A DNA stretch of 64,000 nt from Luteithermobacter gelatinilyticus (GTDB taxonomy: Bacteria > Pseudomonadota > Alphaproteobacteria > Sphingomonadales > Emcibacteraceae): assembly GCF_005849285.1 (NCBI RefSeq), contig NZ_CP040517.1, positions 1,122,501 to 1,186,500 on the forward strand, in the 5' to 3' direction. The notes under the pieces were generated by a model. The model did no database searches. It had not been told where the DNA came from and was given only the letters and a program-made list of their open reading frames with translations. Within the stretch, counting starts at the first letter, position 1. Each line of letters opens with the position of its first letter. A program made the position numbers and the translations under genes. Positions 1 to 9,022 of the stretch are shown here, piece after piece.

Positions 1-1
1 G

Positions 2-244
2 CTGATTTCCCGCCGGCTTTATCAGGCACTAGGGGGATTTAAGGATATGGTGTTGATGGAGGATGTAGACATAGCGCGGCGACTGGGTCGGAAAAGGCTG
101 GTCTTTTCGCCCCACCCGCTTATGACTTCCGCCCGGCGTTATCAGACGGCGGGATACGGGCGGCGCATCCTCAGGAATCTTTTTTGCCTCAGCCTCTATT
201 TTCTGGGTGTCTCCCCGCAGCGCATCAGGAAGATTTATTCATGA
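2..244 (+). CDS. Glycosyltransferase family 2, selenodomain-associated type (5' truncated)
   Basis: Only the last 80 codons are in the window; the start lies upstream. The visible part contains LYQALGGF, then VLMEDVDIARRLGR and a basic C-terminus, which resembles the end of TIGR04283-type transferases (transferase 2, rSAM/selenodomain-associated). The acidic LMEDVD would be the late acceptor-side motif of a GT-A enzyme. Its stop overlaps the next start (ATGA at 241-244), so the two are translationally coupled, as TIGR04283/TIGR04282 pairs usually are. The substrate is unknown. The family call rests on the C-terminus and the neighbour. Confidence 0.75.
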   Translation: MISRRLYQALGGFKDMVLMEDVDIARRLGRKRLVFSPHPLMTSARRYQTAGYGRRILRNLFCLSLYFLGVSPQRIRKIYS

Positions 245-846
245 GGCGACAGAATCATCTGGTGATTTTCCTCAAGGCCCCGCGCGTGGGGCAGGTGAAA
301 ACCCGGCTGGCCCGTGACCTGGGGCCGGTACGGGCCTGGATGATGTATCGCCGCCTGTGCGGGACCTTGATCCGGCGGCTGGGCTGTAGCGCGGTCTGGC
401 GGACCTGGCTGTATGTCAGCCCGGACATTTATGCGAAAAAGGGCGGTTTCTGGCCTCTCAACCTGCCGCGCCATCCCCAGGGACGGGGGGATCTGGGGGG
501 CAGGATGCAACGGGCTTTCGATGGTTTGCCGCCCGGTCCCGTGGTAATTGTGGGCGGTGATATTCCCGACATTTGCCGGGCTGATATTCGGGCGGCTTTT
601 GACAGGCTTTGCACTCACGATATGGTATTTGGCCCGGCCGAGGATGGCGGATATTGGCTGGTGGGTATGCGTCGTGCGCCCCGGATTTTGCGCCCGTTCA
701 CGGGCGTGCGCTGGTCAACGGCCCAGGCGCTGCGCGATACGCTGGCCAACCTGCCCGCGGAGCGACAAATTGCTTTCCTGCGGACCTTGAACGATATTGA
801 CGAGAGCCGCGATCTGCGCCGCCGGGAATGGCCGCTGACCTGGTAA
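241..846 (+). CDS. TIGR04282/DUF2064 family glycosyltransferase-like protein
   Basis: A 201-residue nucleotidyl/glycosyl-transferase-fold protein. It starts at the ATG overlapping the upstream stop. The N-terminus has IFLKAPRVGQVKTRLA, the nucleotide-binding segment typical of DUF2064 (transferase 1, rSAM/selenodomain-associated). VIVGGDIPDI is a likely metal/nucleotide site, and AEDGGYWLVGM is the family's best conserved segment. The length is normal. Members are often found with radical SAM/selenodomain genes, in some lineages linked to arsenosugar synthesis. No such rSAM gene is in view here, although an ArsM-like methyltransferase lies about 18 kb away. The biochemical activity of the family is not firmly known. 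Confidence 0.88.
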   Translation: MRRQNHLVIFLKAPRVGQVKTRLARDLGPVRAWMMYRRLCGTLIRRLGCSAVWRTWLYVSPDIYAKKGGFWPLNLPRHPQGRGDLGGRMQRAFDGLPPGPVVIVGGDIPDICRADIRAAFDRLCTHDMVFGPAEDGGYWLVGMRRAPRILRPFTGVRWSTAQALRDTLANLPAERQIAFLRTLNDIDESRDLRRREWPLTW

Positions 847-862
847 GGGGGGTGTTCCCCGA

Positions 863-1384
863 TTATCTTTCCTTGAGCCGGGGCAGAATTCCGACAAAAT
901 TGCAGGGGCCGTGACGGCTGTCGAGCTGTTCTTTCAGAATATTGTCCCAGCCGTCCTTGCAGGCACCGGTGGAGCCGGGCAGGGCAAACATATAGGTGCC
1001 ATTGGCAATGCCACCCGTTGCTCGGGATTGCAGCGTCGAGGTGCCGATGAATTTATAGCTGATCATGCGGAACAGTTCTCCGAAACCGGGAATGGGTTTG
1101 TCATACAGGGATTCGAAGACCTCGGGTGTGTTGTCGCGGCCGGTCAGTCCGGTCCCGCCGGTGGAGATGATGACCTGAATTTCGTCATTGTCTATCCAAG
1201 ATTTGAGCCGGGTGGTCAACGCGTCCTTGTCGTCTGAAACCAAATCTCGTGCGACCAGATTGTGGCCGGCTTCCTGAATCCGATCGGCCAGAAGCTGTCC
1301 GGATGTGTCGGTTTCCGGGGTCCGGCTGTCGGAAATGGTGAGGATAGCGATATTCAGGGGAATAAACTCGTCAACGTTGGGCAT
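863..1384 (-). CDS. moaB: Molybdenum cofactor biosynthesis protein B
   Basis: A 173-residue cytosolic MoaB/MogA-like protein that acts in molybdopterin maturation (adenylylation step in the family). It opens with [19 protein letters not shown] and carries the MPT-binding loop [16 protein letters not shown], both diagnostic. I chose the ATG at 1382-1384 because the family begins with about ten residues before the first strand. A longer reading frame extends to 1447 but overlaps slt much further. With this start it overlaps the 3' end of slt by 14 bp, so uracil-DNA glycosylase, slt and moaB form one minus-strand operon. Confidence 0.93.
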   Translation of the reverse strand: MPNVDEFIPLNIAILTISDSRTPETDTSGQLLADRIQEAGHNLVARDLVSDDKDALTTRLKSWIDNDEIQVIISTGGTGLTGRDNTPEVFESLYDKPIPGFGELFRMISYKFIGTSTLQSRATGGIANGTYMFALPGSTGACKDGWDNILKEQLDSRHGPCNFVGILPRLKER

Positions 1385-3362
1385 GTCTCTGTCTCTTGGT
1401 TTTGTGATTTTCCTGGGCATGGTACAGGGGCCAGTCGCCGGACGCAACCTGATCCAGAGACGGCACGGCCTGTCCCAGCCGCAAGCGGTAAATCCAGTAA
1501 TTGCTGATCACCTTTTCAATATAGTTGCGGGTTTCGCGTACGGGAATGCTTTCAATAAACAGCAAGGGGTCATCCTGAAATTCGGCCCTGCGCAGCCATT
1601 TCTTCAGATTCCCCGGACCCGCATTATAAGCGGTGAGCAGTTTAAAAAGGTTCCGGTCCGCATAGTCCGGGCTCATCATGGCTTCCAGATATTTCTGACC
1701 CAACGCCATGTTATAACGCGGATTGTCCAGCTTGATGCGGCTGCCATAGCGTAAGGAGCGGTCGCGGGCAATATAACTCGCAGTACGCGGCATCACCTGC
1801 ATCAGGCCGCGTGCGCCAACGGTGCTGCGGGCCCAACTGTTGAATTCGGATTCCTGGCGCATGATGGCAAAGAGCAGCGCCCGGTCCAGGGTGAAACCGC
1901 CCTCGGGTTCCGCGTCCGGCAAGGGATAAAGGGTGCTGTCAAGGGCCGTGAGCTGTTTTTGTTCTTCGATCTTGCCGATTTTGAGCTGGGTGCCGGGCAA
2001 TCCCAGTTTTGCAGCAAGCCCCAGAAGGGCAGCATGTTTATCTCCTCTGGTCCGGCGCCAGGCATCGGACAACTCCATATCCGCCGTCATGGTCCGGCCA
2101 ATCTGCGCCAGGGCAATGGCCCGCTTGACGCTGCCGATGTTTTTGATGCTCTCATAATGATGGGGGGTGAATTCCGGCTGCTGCCAGTTGAGCAGAGGGG
2201 CCTGCCCCAGTTGCCGTGCGGCAATCAGGCCATAGAAGGTGCGATGGAAACTGGCGGCATGGCTGAGAAGCGTGCGCACCTTTTCCGGTTGACGGCAGAC
2301 CAGATTGGCGCGGGCGGCCCAATATGCCCCGGCCGAAGCTGCCCAGTCCCCGGCCACTTGTGAATAGGCGACCTTTTCAAAATGTTCCGCGGCACGCAGG
2401 CAGTCTCCCAAACGCCAGGCGGCCAAGCCTGCGATCCAATCAGCTTGGGAGGCTTTTTCACGCAGATTTTGAGAGGCGATACGTGCCAGGGCATAGGCTT
2501 TTTCATCCTGATTGCTGAAATAATAACCGCTGGCAACATCGGTCATCAGGTCGTGAAATTCTTCGGATGTCAGAAGATTCATCCTCTCGAACGCCCAGAG
2601 CCGTTTTTCCGCGTGTCCCGGTTTGTGGCTGCGCAGATAACGCCGGATGCGTTTTTTCAGATTGCTGATTTCAACCCGTTCCGCCCGGGTTCTGAAAGAT
2701 GAGGGCTGGTCAGCCACAGGGTCAAGGTAAGTTTTTGCCGTGGCCGTGGCCGTAGTTGTGATCACGGCCCTGTCCAGGGAGGGCTTATCCGCCGGGAAAC
2801 TTTTTGCCAACAGGGGGACAGGTTTATGCAGACGACTTTTATTGCCCCCATTCTTTCGGGTTGCCAGCGCATAAATCCGCTGGGCGCCGGGCAAGTCGGG
2901 ATATTTCAGCATCCAGTCCGCCAGTTCCCGATAGGTGGAACGATAGGCTGTCGGGTGCATGTAACGCTGATACAGGACATGCCCCATCAGGACCCGGTTT
3001 TCGAGTTTTTTAATCAGCCGGTCTGCCCGGGACCAGTGTCCGTCTTCCTGCAAGGCAAAAATCTTCTGATACAGCTCCACATCCTTGTCAGATAAAGGGG
3101 ACAAGTTGATGGGGGGCTCTTGTGCGGGAGCCGTCTCAAGCGATGAGACGGGGGAAGTATCATGGTGGACGCTCCAGTCCCGTTCTGTCTGGGGCTCGCC
3201 TGTGAGGACTTGGTGTTTATCGTCCTGGACAAGGGGGATTGTGGCCTGTTGATCGTCTGCGGCAAAACCAAACGATGAAAAAAGGCCCGGCAGCACCAGA
3301 AGCGGGCATAAGGCCAGAAGCGGGCATAAGGAATGGATCAGGATACGGTACTTTCTGATCAT
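1371..3362 (-). CDS. slt: Soluble lytic murein transglycosylase
   Basis: A 663-residue periplasmic enzyme that cleaves the MurNAc-GlcNAc bond of peptidoglycan with 1,6-anhydro product formation. An N-terminal hydrophobic signal (about residues 7-34, ending near FGFAAD) is followed by a long helical superhelix region and then the C-terminal SLT domain. The catalytic glutamate is E504 in [18 protein letters not shown] and TAYNAGPGN are the family's other motifs. The start ATG at 3360-3362 has a strong AGGAGG about eight bases upstream and overlaps the stop of the upstream glycosylase gene (ATGA), which indicates coupling. Confidence 0.94.
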   Translation of the reverse strand: MIRKYRILIHSLCPLLALCPLLVLPGLFSSFGFAADDQQATIPLVQDDKHQVLTGEPQTERDWSVHHDTSPVSSLETAPAQEPPINLSPLSDKDVELYQKIFALQEDGHWSRADRLIKKLENRVLMGHVLYQRYMHPTAYRSTYRELADWMLKYPDLPGAQRIYALATRKNGGNKSRLHKPVPLLAKSFPADKPSLDRAVITTTATATAKTYLDPVADQPSSFRTRAERVEISNLKKRIRRYLRSHKPGHAEKRLWAFERMNLLTSEEFHDLMTDVASGYYFSNQDEKAYALARIASQNLREKASQADWIAGLAAWRLGDCLRAAEHFEKVAYSQVAGDWAASAGAYWAARANLVCRQPEKVRTLLSHAASFHRTFYGLIAARQLGQAPLLNWQQPEFTPHHYESIKNIGSVKRAIALAQIGRTMTADMELSDAWRRTRGDKHAALLGLAAKLGLPGTQLKIGKIEEQKQLTALDSTLYPLPDAEPEGGFTLDRALLFAIMRQESEFNSWARSTVGARGLMQVMPRTASYIARDRSLRYGSRIKLDNPRYNMALGQKYLEAMMSPDYADRNLFKLLTAYNAGPGNLKKWLRRAEFQDDPLLFIESIPVRETRNYIEKVISNYWIYRLRLGQAVPSLDQVASGDWPLYHAQENHKTKRQRHAQR

Positions 3363-4285
3363 TCATGTCCTCCTTGCATGGTCGTGTGGTTCAGGCTTCC
3401 CAGTTTATCGCGAATTTCCAGAAGATCAGCCCAGGCATCTCCCTTGATTTGGGGCTGACGCAACAGGTATGCCGGGTGATAAGTGGGCAAAACCGGAATA
3501 TTCCGCCCGGCAATTTCCAGATTCTGCCAGCGGCCCCTGAGTTTCGTGATCCCGGCACTGACATTCAGCAAAGTTGAGGCTGCGGTTCCGCCCAGAAGGA
3601 CGATCACCTTTGGGGCGGCCAGTTCGATATGGCGTCGGATGAAGGGCAGGCAGATCATGGTTTCCGCATCGCTGGGTTTGCGATTGCCCGGGGGGCGCCA
3701 GGGTAGAATATTGGAAATGTAAAGATTTTCCTGGCGACTCATATCGATGGCGGCAAACATCTTGTCCAGAAGCTGGCCGCTGGCCCCGACGAAAGGTTTC
3801 CCCTGACGGTCTTCCTCCACGCCCGGCGCCTCGCCAATCAGCATCAGGTCACTGCCAGGAACGCCATCAGCAAAAACCGTATGGGTAGCGGTTTTTTTCA
3901 GTCCGCATCCCTCAAAGCCTTCGATGGCCAGGCGCAATTCCTCCAAAGTGGTGCAGGCTGCGGCGAGATCCTGTGCGGCGCTGTGATGTTGTTGCACGGC
4001 GGCCAGCGGAGAGATCTGGGGTGTTGCCTGCGCCCGGGTTATAGGGGGTCGGGGAGTGGGGGAACGCGATACCTGGTATGTCGTTTCGCCTGCCATGCCG
4101 GAAGGAGCAGTCCCGGCGTTGTTTGCCAGGGGAGCTTTGCCCATCGCTTTTTGAGCGGTTTCAGCAGACACGGCAAACCAGTCCGTGGTGGTCTCAAGGA
4201 TACATTCATCCACGCCGTTTTCCAGATACCACTGTAAAAGCGCCAAAGGGGTCTGGTTATGGGATGATTCGCTCTTAATATTCAT
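3359..4285 (-). CDS. Uracil-DNA glycosylase, family 4 type
   Basis: A base-excision repair enzyme that removes uracil from DNA. The core shows [21 protein letters not shown], the catalytic loop of family-4 UDGs, and later [11 protein letters not shown], the second motif. Cysteines such as that in [11 protein letters not shown] fit the iron-sulfur cluster of the family. The first ~100 residues are a low-conservation extension rich in Thr/Pro/Ala. I prefer the ATG at 4283-4285; a TTG at 4303 would add six residues without a good ribosome site. It leads the operon with slt and moaB. It has no KRRIH-type insertion, so it is not UdgX. Confidence 0.88.
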   Translation of the reverse strand: MNIKSESSHNQTPLALLQWYLENGVDECILETTTDWFAVSAETAQKAMGKAPLANNAGTAPSGMAGETTYQVSRSPTPRPPITRAQATPQISPLAAVQQHHSAAQDLAAACTTLEELRLAIEGFEGCGLKKTATHTVFADGVPGSDLMLIGEAPGVEEDRQGKPFVGASGQLLDKMFAAIDMSRQENLYISNILPWRPPGNRKPSDAETMICLPFIRRHIELAAPKVIVLLGGTAASTLLNVSAGITKLRGRWQNLEIAGRNIPVLPTYHPAYLLRQPQIKGDAWADLLEIRDKLGSLNHTTMQGGHE

Positions 4286-4576
4286 ATGGGAAGTGTGGCT
4301 CAAACTCGTTAATATTGCCTTATCCGATCAGTGGTGCAGATCTTAACTTTATTTAAGACTTTATCTAACCACGGCCGGACCGAAAACTCAATATGACTTA
4401 TGTTCAGGGGAAAGATAAGGGTGCTCCAGAATCAGATTAAAACGTTTGTTTGAAAAAATCTGTAAGATAGATTATGCATATTACATTGACCCGCCGGTAA
4501 CATAGAGGCATAAAAATGGCAGTTTCTGGATGGGTAATCGTCAAAATTACCAATAACGCGATGAAAAAGCGGGAGA
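4286..4576. other. Divergent intergenic region, udg / ETF-QO
   Basis: About 290 bases between the divergent glycosylase and ETF-QO genes. It is AT-rich near the middle and must hold both promoters, but I could not place convincing -35/-10 pairs. No RNA gene, repeat or conserved small reading frame is evident. A 31-codon frame from 4515 runs into ETF-QO out of frame and is not credible. Confidence 0.4.
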
Positions 4577-6247
4577 ATGGATGTCATGGAACGCGAATTT
4601 ATGGAATATGACGTCGTCATTATCGGCGGCGGTCCTGCCGGCCTGAGTGCCGCCATACGTTTGAAACAGCTCGGCGCAGAAAAGGGGCAGGATCTGTCCG
4701 TTTGTGTCCTGGAAAAGGGGTCCGAAATCGGCGCGCATATTCTGTCCGGGGCAGTGATTGATCCTATTGCCTTGAATGAACTTATCCCTGACTGGAAGGA
4801 TAAAGGCGCCCCGCTTTTAACGCCGGTGACTGATAATCAGCATTGGATTTTGAAGGAAAACAGCAAAATTTCCATGCCGCATTCCCTTTTGCCGCCGCTG
4901 ATGAGCAACAAGGGCAATTATATTGTCAGCCTTGGCAATGTCTGCCGCTGGCTGGCGCAACAGGCTGAAGAACTCGGCGTGGAAATTTTCCCTGGCTTTG
5001 CAGGGGCCGAAGTGCTCTATCATGAAGATGGTTCTGTCAAAGGGGTGGCTACCGGCGATATGGGGGTGGCCAAAGACGGCAGCCACAAAGACAGCTATAT
5101 GCCCGGTATGGAACTGCATGCCAAATATACCCTGATCGCGGAAGGCGTCAGAGGGTCTCTGGCAAAGGGGCTGATTGAGAAATTCAATCTTCGTGAGGGG
5201 GTCGAGCCGCAGACTTACGGCATCGGCATCAAGGAATTGTGGGAAATCAAGCCGGAAAACCATAAACCCGGCCTGGTTATTCACACCCAGGGCTGGCCGC
5301 TGGACTCCAAAACGGTGGGGGGCGGTTTTATCTATCATCTCGAAGACAATCAGGTGGCTATCGGGTTTGTGGTGGGCCTGGATTACGAAAACCCCTATCT
5401 GTCTCCGTTTGATGAAATGCAGCGTTATAAGACCCATCCGGCCATCGCCCCCATGTTTGAGGGGGGACGGCGCATTTCCTATGGCGCGCGCGCAATTAAT
5501 GAAGGTGGGTTTCAGTCGATACCCAAGCTGACGTTCCCGGGTGGCGCGCTGATCGGGTGTTCTGCTGGGTTTGTGAATGTGCCCCGCATCAAAGGCAGCC
5601 ATAACGCCATGAAAACCGGTATGCTGGCGGCAGAGGCGGCGTTTGAGGCGCTGGCCGAAGGCCGCGAGGGGCGGGACGAGCTTGTGACCTATACGGAAAA
5701 ATTCAAATCCAGCTGGGTGTACAAGGATCTTTACCGTGTGCGCAATGCCAAGCCGGCCATCCACAAATTCGGCGCGTTCTGGGGCACGTTGTATGGTGGG
5801 CTGGATATGTGGTTGCATAATCTGGGGCTGGGTTTTCTTATTCCCTGGACTTTCGGGCATGACGAAGATCACAAATGCCTCAAACCGGCCAGCGAATGCC
5901 CCCCGATTAACTATCCGAAACCGGATGGGGTTTTGACCTTTGACAAACTCTCTTCGGTGTTTCTGTCGAATACAAACCATGAAGAGGATCAGCCCTGTCA
6001 TTTGACGTTGAAAGATCCGGAAGTGCCGGTCAAAATCAATTATGAAATCTATGCCGGCCCGGAACAGCGTTTCTGTCCTGCCGGTGTTTATGAATTCATT
6101 ACCGAAGATGATGGATCAAATCCCAGATTGCAGATCAATGCCCAGAATTGTGTTCACTGCAAGACCTGTGATATCAAAGACCCGACACAGAATATCAACT
6201 GGGTTGTGCCCGAAGGCGGGGGAGGCCCGAATTACCCCAATATGTAG
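4577..6247 (+). CDS. Electron transfer flavoprotein-ubiquinone oxidoreductase
   Basis: A 556-residue inner-membrane-associated flavoprotein that passes electrons from ETF (fatty acid and amino acid oxidation) to ubiquinone. The N-terminus has the FAD-binding [24 protein letters not shown] and the long central FAD/quinone region are typical. The C-terminus carries the 4Fe-4S ligands, with one Cys in FCPAGVY and three in NCVHCKTC, followed by DPTQNINW and [10 protein letters not shown], which is the usual end. Length is standard. An alternative start three codons in (ATG at 4586) cannot be excluded. The next gene begins nine bases after the stop, so the two are likely co-transcribed. Confidence 0.96.
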   Translation: MDVMEREFMEYDVVIIGGGPAGLSAAIRLKQLGAEKGQDLSVCVLEKGSEIGAHILSGAVIDPIALNELIPDWKDKGAPLLTPVTDNQHWILKENSKISMPHSLLPPLMSNKGNYIVSLGNVCRWLAQQAEELGVEIFPGFAGAEVLYHEDGSVKGVATGDMGVAKDGSHKDSYMPGMELHAKYTLIAEGVRGSLAKGLIEKFNLREGVEPQTYGIGIKELWEIKPENHKPGLVIHTQGWPLDSKTVGGGFIYHLEDNQVAIGFVVGLDYENPYLSPFDEMQRYKTHPAIAPMFEGGRRISYGARAINEGGFQSIPKLTFPGGALIGCSAGFVNVPRIKGSHNAMKTGMLAAEAAFEALAEGREGRDELVTYTEKFKSSWVYKDLYRVRNAKPAIHKFGAFWGTLYGGLDMWLHNLGLGFLIPWTFGHDEDHKCLKPASECPPINYPKPDGVLTFDKLSSVFLSNTNHEEDQPCHLTLKDPEVPVKINYEIYAGPEQRFCPAGVYEFITEDDGSNPRLQINAQNCVHCKTCDIKDPTQNINWVVPEGGGGPNYPNM

Positions 6248-6256
6248 GAGACGAAC

Positions 6257-7981
6257 TTGTTTATCGGTAACGACGTTGTCTGTCAGAACAAATCTAAGTC
6301 ACGCGTCTTCCTGTTACAGACTGTCGTACTGATCACGTTTCTTGCAGGCTGCGCCACATCGCAAAAGCCGGTCAATGAACCTGCAACACCCCCGGAGCAA
6401 CCCTTCGGGGAGTATCTTGCAGGTCAGCATGCCCAGGCTAATATGGATATCGGGGCAGCAGCGGAATATCATCAAAAAGCGCTCGAGCTGGACCCGGATA
6501 ATCTGTCTTTGCTTGGGCGGACTTTTTCCCTGTGTATTGCTGATGGCCGGTACGACTGCGCGGTGCGTGCCGCCAATCGTCTGCGGCAAAACGGGCGGGC
6601 AGACAGTCTGGTGCATCTTTTCCTGTTTCTGGAAAAGGTGGAAGCCGGTGCCAATGAAAAGGCTTTGGGGCTGCTGGAACAGGTTGGCGATGCCGGGGTT
6701 TACGGGCTGTTCAAACCTTTGTTGAGAGCCTGGATTGCGGCGGAACAGGGGCGCAGGGAAGACGTTGAATTGTATCTCAATCAACTGTTCGACAATGATT
6801 CCTTTGAAAATTTCAAAAAATATCATGCGGGCTTGATCTATGAATATATTGGGGAATATGAAACGGCTGAGCGGCTTTATGCCGAAGCATTGGTCAATGT
6901 GGGGGGCATTACCCTCAGGAATATCGAAGCCTATGGCCGGCTTTTGCAGAAGCTGGGTCGTGAGGCGGATGCCCGACAGCTCTATGTGAATTATCTTGAA
7001 AAGGCCCCGGATAATGAAACTCTTGAAGCGGGTTTGAAACGGCTGAAGCAGGGGCTGGCGCCCGGACGTGAGATAAGGAATTACCGGGACGGCCTGGCCG
7101 AGATCTTTTATACCTCAGCCAGCTTTTTAATGCAGGACAATATTCGCACACCGGCAACCCTGTATCTGCGTCTGGCGAAATATCTCAAGCCGGACTTTTA
7201 TCATGCGGACTTTTTGTTGGGGCAAATTTTTGAAATTGACGACTATTATGAGGGTGCTCTGAACTGTCTTGCCAATATTCCCCCGGAAAGCCCGTTTCAT
7301 TACCGGGCCCGGTTGCAGCAGGCATGGATTTTGGAAAAAACGGGGCGAATCGAAGAGGCTGTGGCGGCAATGAAGGCTTTGATTGCGGAATATCCGGAAA
7401 AAATCGAGACCTATGGGGCGCTGGGTGATTTGTATCGCATTCACAGTCGTTTTGCCGAAGCGGGGGAGGCCTATACAAAACTGATTGAGAGGCTGGACAA
7501 GCCAGAGCAGAAGCACTGGACCATCTTCTATACCCGGGGTATTGTTCTGGAGCGGCAACAAAGATGGCATGAGGCCGAGAAAGACTTTTTCCGGGCGCTT
7601 GAATTACAGCCGGATCAGCCGCAAGTACTCAACTATCTCGCCTATAGCTGGGTCGAGCGCGGAGAAAATCTGGAACAAGCCAGGCGCATGCTGGAAAAAG
7701 CGGCTGAACTGCGCCCTCATGACGGATATATTATAGACAGTCTTGGGTGGGCGTTGTTTAAAATGGGGTATAAGGAAAAAGCCCTGGAAATTCTGGAAAA
7801 AGCGGTTCTGTTGCAATCTGATGACTGGGCGATCAACGACCATCTCGGGGATGTATATTGGGCCGTAGGCAGAAAAAATGAAGCCCGGTTTCAATGGCGA
7901 CATGCCTTGTCTCTTAATCCCGATGCAGACAAGATACCTGTGATCAGGCGGAAACTGAAGCATGGATACACGCCCGAATAA
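6257..7981 (+). CDS. TPR-repeat outer-membrane lipoprotein
   Basis: A 574-residue protein beginning at TTG with AGGAGA placed well upstream. The N-terminus is a lipoprotein signal (LLQTVVLITFLAGC, lipidated Cys32). The rest is helical repeat, with clear TPR units at the start (AAEYHQKALELDPDN) and near the C-terminus (AEKDFFRALELQPDQPQVLNYLAYSW, then GYIIDSLGWALFKMGYKEKALEILEKAV). It probably scaffolds an envelope complex; the partner is unknown. Its position between ETF-QO and ispE is a conserved order in many alphaproteobacteria. The last 20 bases overlap ispE. Confidence 0.88.
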   Translation: MFIGNDVVCQNKSKSRVFLLQTVVLITFLAGCATSQKPVNEPATPPEQPFGEYLAGQHAQANMDIGAAAEYHQKALELDPDNLSLLGRTFSLCIADGRYDCAVRAANRLRQNGRADSLVHLFLFLEKVEAGANEKALGLLEQVGDAGVYGLFKPLLRAWIAAEQGRREDVELYLNQLFDNDSFENFKKYHAGLIYEYIGEYETAERLYAEALVNVGGITLRNIEAYGRLLQKLGREADARQLYVNYLEKAPDNETLEAGLKRLKQGLAPGREIRNYRDGLAEIFYTSASFLMQDNIRTPATLYLRLAKYLKPDFYHADFLLGQIFEIDDYYEGALNCLANIPPESPFHYRARLQQAWILEKTGRIEEAVAAMKALIAEYPEKIETYGALGDLYRIHSRFAEAGEAYTKLIERLDKPEQKHWTIFYTRGIVLERQQRWHEAEKDFFRALELQPDQPQVLNYLAYSWVERGENLEQARRMLEKAAELRPHDGYIIDSLGWALFKMGYKEKALEILEKAVLLQSDDWAINDHLGDVYWAVGRKNEARFQWRHALSLNPDADKIPVIRRKLKHGYTPE

Positions 7982-8867
7982 ACCGCCGTTTTTGTCAAAA
8001 GGCACCTCTTTTTCGGAACACGCGCCGGCCAAAATCAATCTGGATCTGCATGTGGTCGGACGCCGTGCCGATGGTTATCATTTGCTGGACAGCCTGGTGG
8101 TTTTTGCCGACTATGGCGACCGGCTTGATTTTGTTCCTGGGGATGAGTTGTCTCTCATAATCCACGGCCCTTATGGGCAGGATCTGACGGTTGAAGAAGA
8201 CAATCTTGTACTCAGGGCGGCGCGGGCGTTTATGGACCGAAGCGGCAGGAAGCTTACGGGGTGCTTTAGGCTGATTAAAAACCTTCCGGTTGCTTCCGGC
8301 ATTGGCGGGGGGTCAGCGGATGCCGCCGCCGTGCTCAGAATCGCAGAAAAATGTTATCCCGGGGCCCTGTCCCTGGAGGCCATGCGGGAACTTGCTTTGA
8401 AGTTGGGGGCGGATGTGCCGGCCTGTCTGATGGGGCGGTGCCTGCGTATGGAAGGAATCGGTGAAAGGATCACGCCGCTTCCCCTGTCCTTTCCCCTGTA
8501 TCTGGTGTTAGTCAATCCGGGCCGCGCCGTCTCCACCGCGGAAATTTTTCAAGAACGCGCCCGCAAACGGTTGGCCTTTTCTGCGGCGCGTGACGTGCCG
8601 CTGGGTTTTTCCGATTTTGAACAGTTATGGAAAGTGGTGCAAAACAGCCATAATGATCTACAGCCGGGGGCCTCGGAACTGGAGCCGGCCATTCCGGCAT
8701 TGCTGGACGCATTGCAGGCTGTGCAAGGCTGCCTACTGGCGCGTATGTCAGGAAGCGGGGCAACCTGTTTTGGTCTGTTCGAAACGCTGGAGCATGCCGA
8801 TGCTGCGGCACGAAAAATCCGTGACCTGTATCCTGCTTATTGGATAAAAACCATCACGGCCCGGTAA
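7962..8867 (+). CDS. ispE: 4-diphosphocytidyl-2-C-methyl-D-erythritol kinase
   Basis: A 301-residue GHMP kinase of the non-mevalonate isoprenoid pathway that phosphorylates the 2-hydroxyl of CDP-methylerythritol. Diagnostic segments are APAKINLDLHVVGRRADGYH near the N-terminus, the ATP loop PVASGIGGGSADAAA, and MSGSGATCFGLF near the C-terminus. The start overlaps the preceding TPR gene by 20 bases, so translation is probably coupled. Length is normal for the family. Confidence 0.96.
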   Translation: MDTRPNKPPFLSKGTSFSEHAPAKINLDLHVVGRRADGYHLLDSLVVFADYGDRLDFVPGDELSLIIHGPYGQDLTVEEDNLVLRAARAFMDRSGRKLTGCFRLIKNLPVASGIGGGSADAAAVLRIAEKCYPGALSLEAMRELALKLGADVPACLMGRCLRMEGIGERITPLPLSFPLYLVLVNPGRAVSTAEIFQERARKRLAFSAARDVPLGFSDFEQLWKVVQNSHNDLQPGASELEPAIPALLDALQAVQGCLLARMSGSGATCFGLFETLEHADAAARKIRDLYPAYWIKTITAR

Positions 8868-9022
8868 CAGGGTACAGTTAAGGTTGCGCCTGTTTTTTTC
8901 TGTGTTAGAGTGCGCGGCTATATAAAGAGGATTCAGAACAAAATTCAGAATAAAATTCCGAATAAAATTCCGGGGCATATTGAAGTGGGATTGAGTCACG
9001 TGGAATTGGGGTCGAAGAAAAT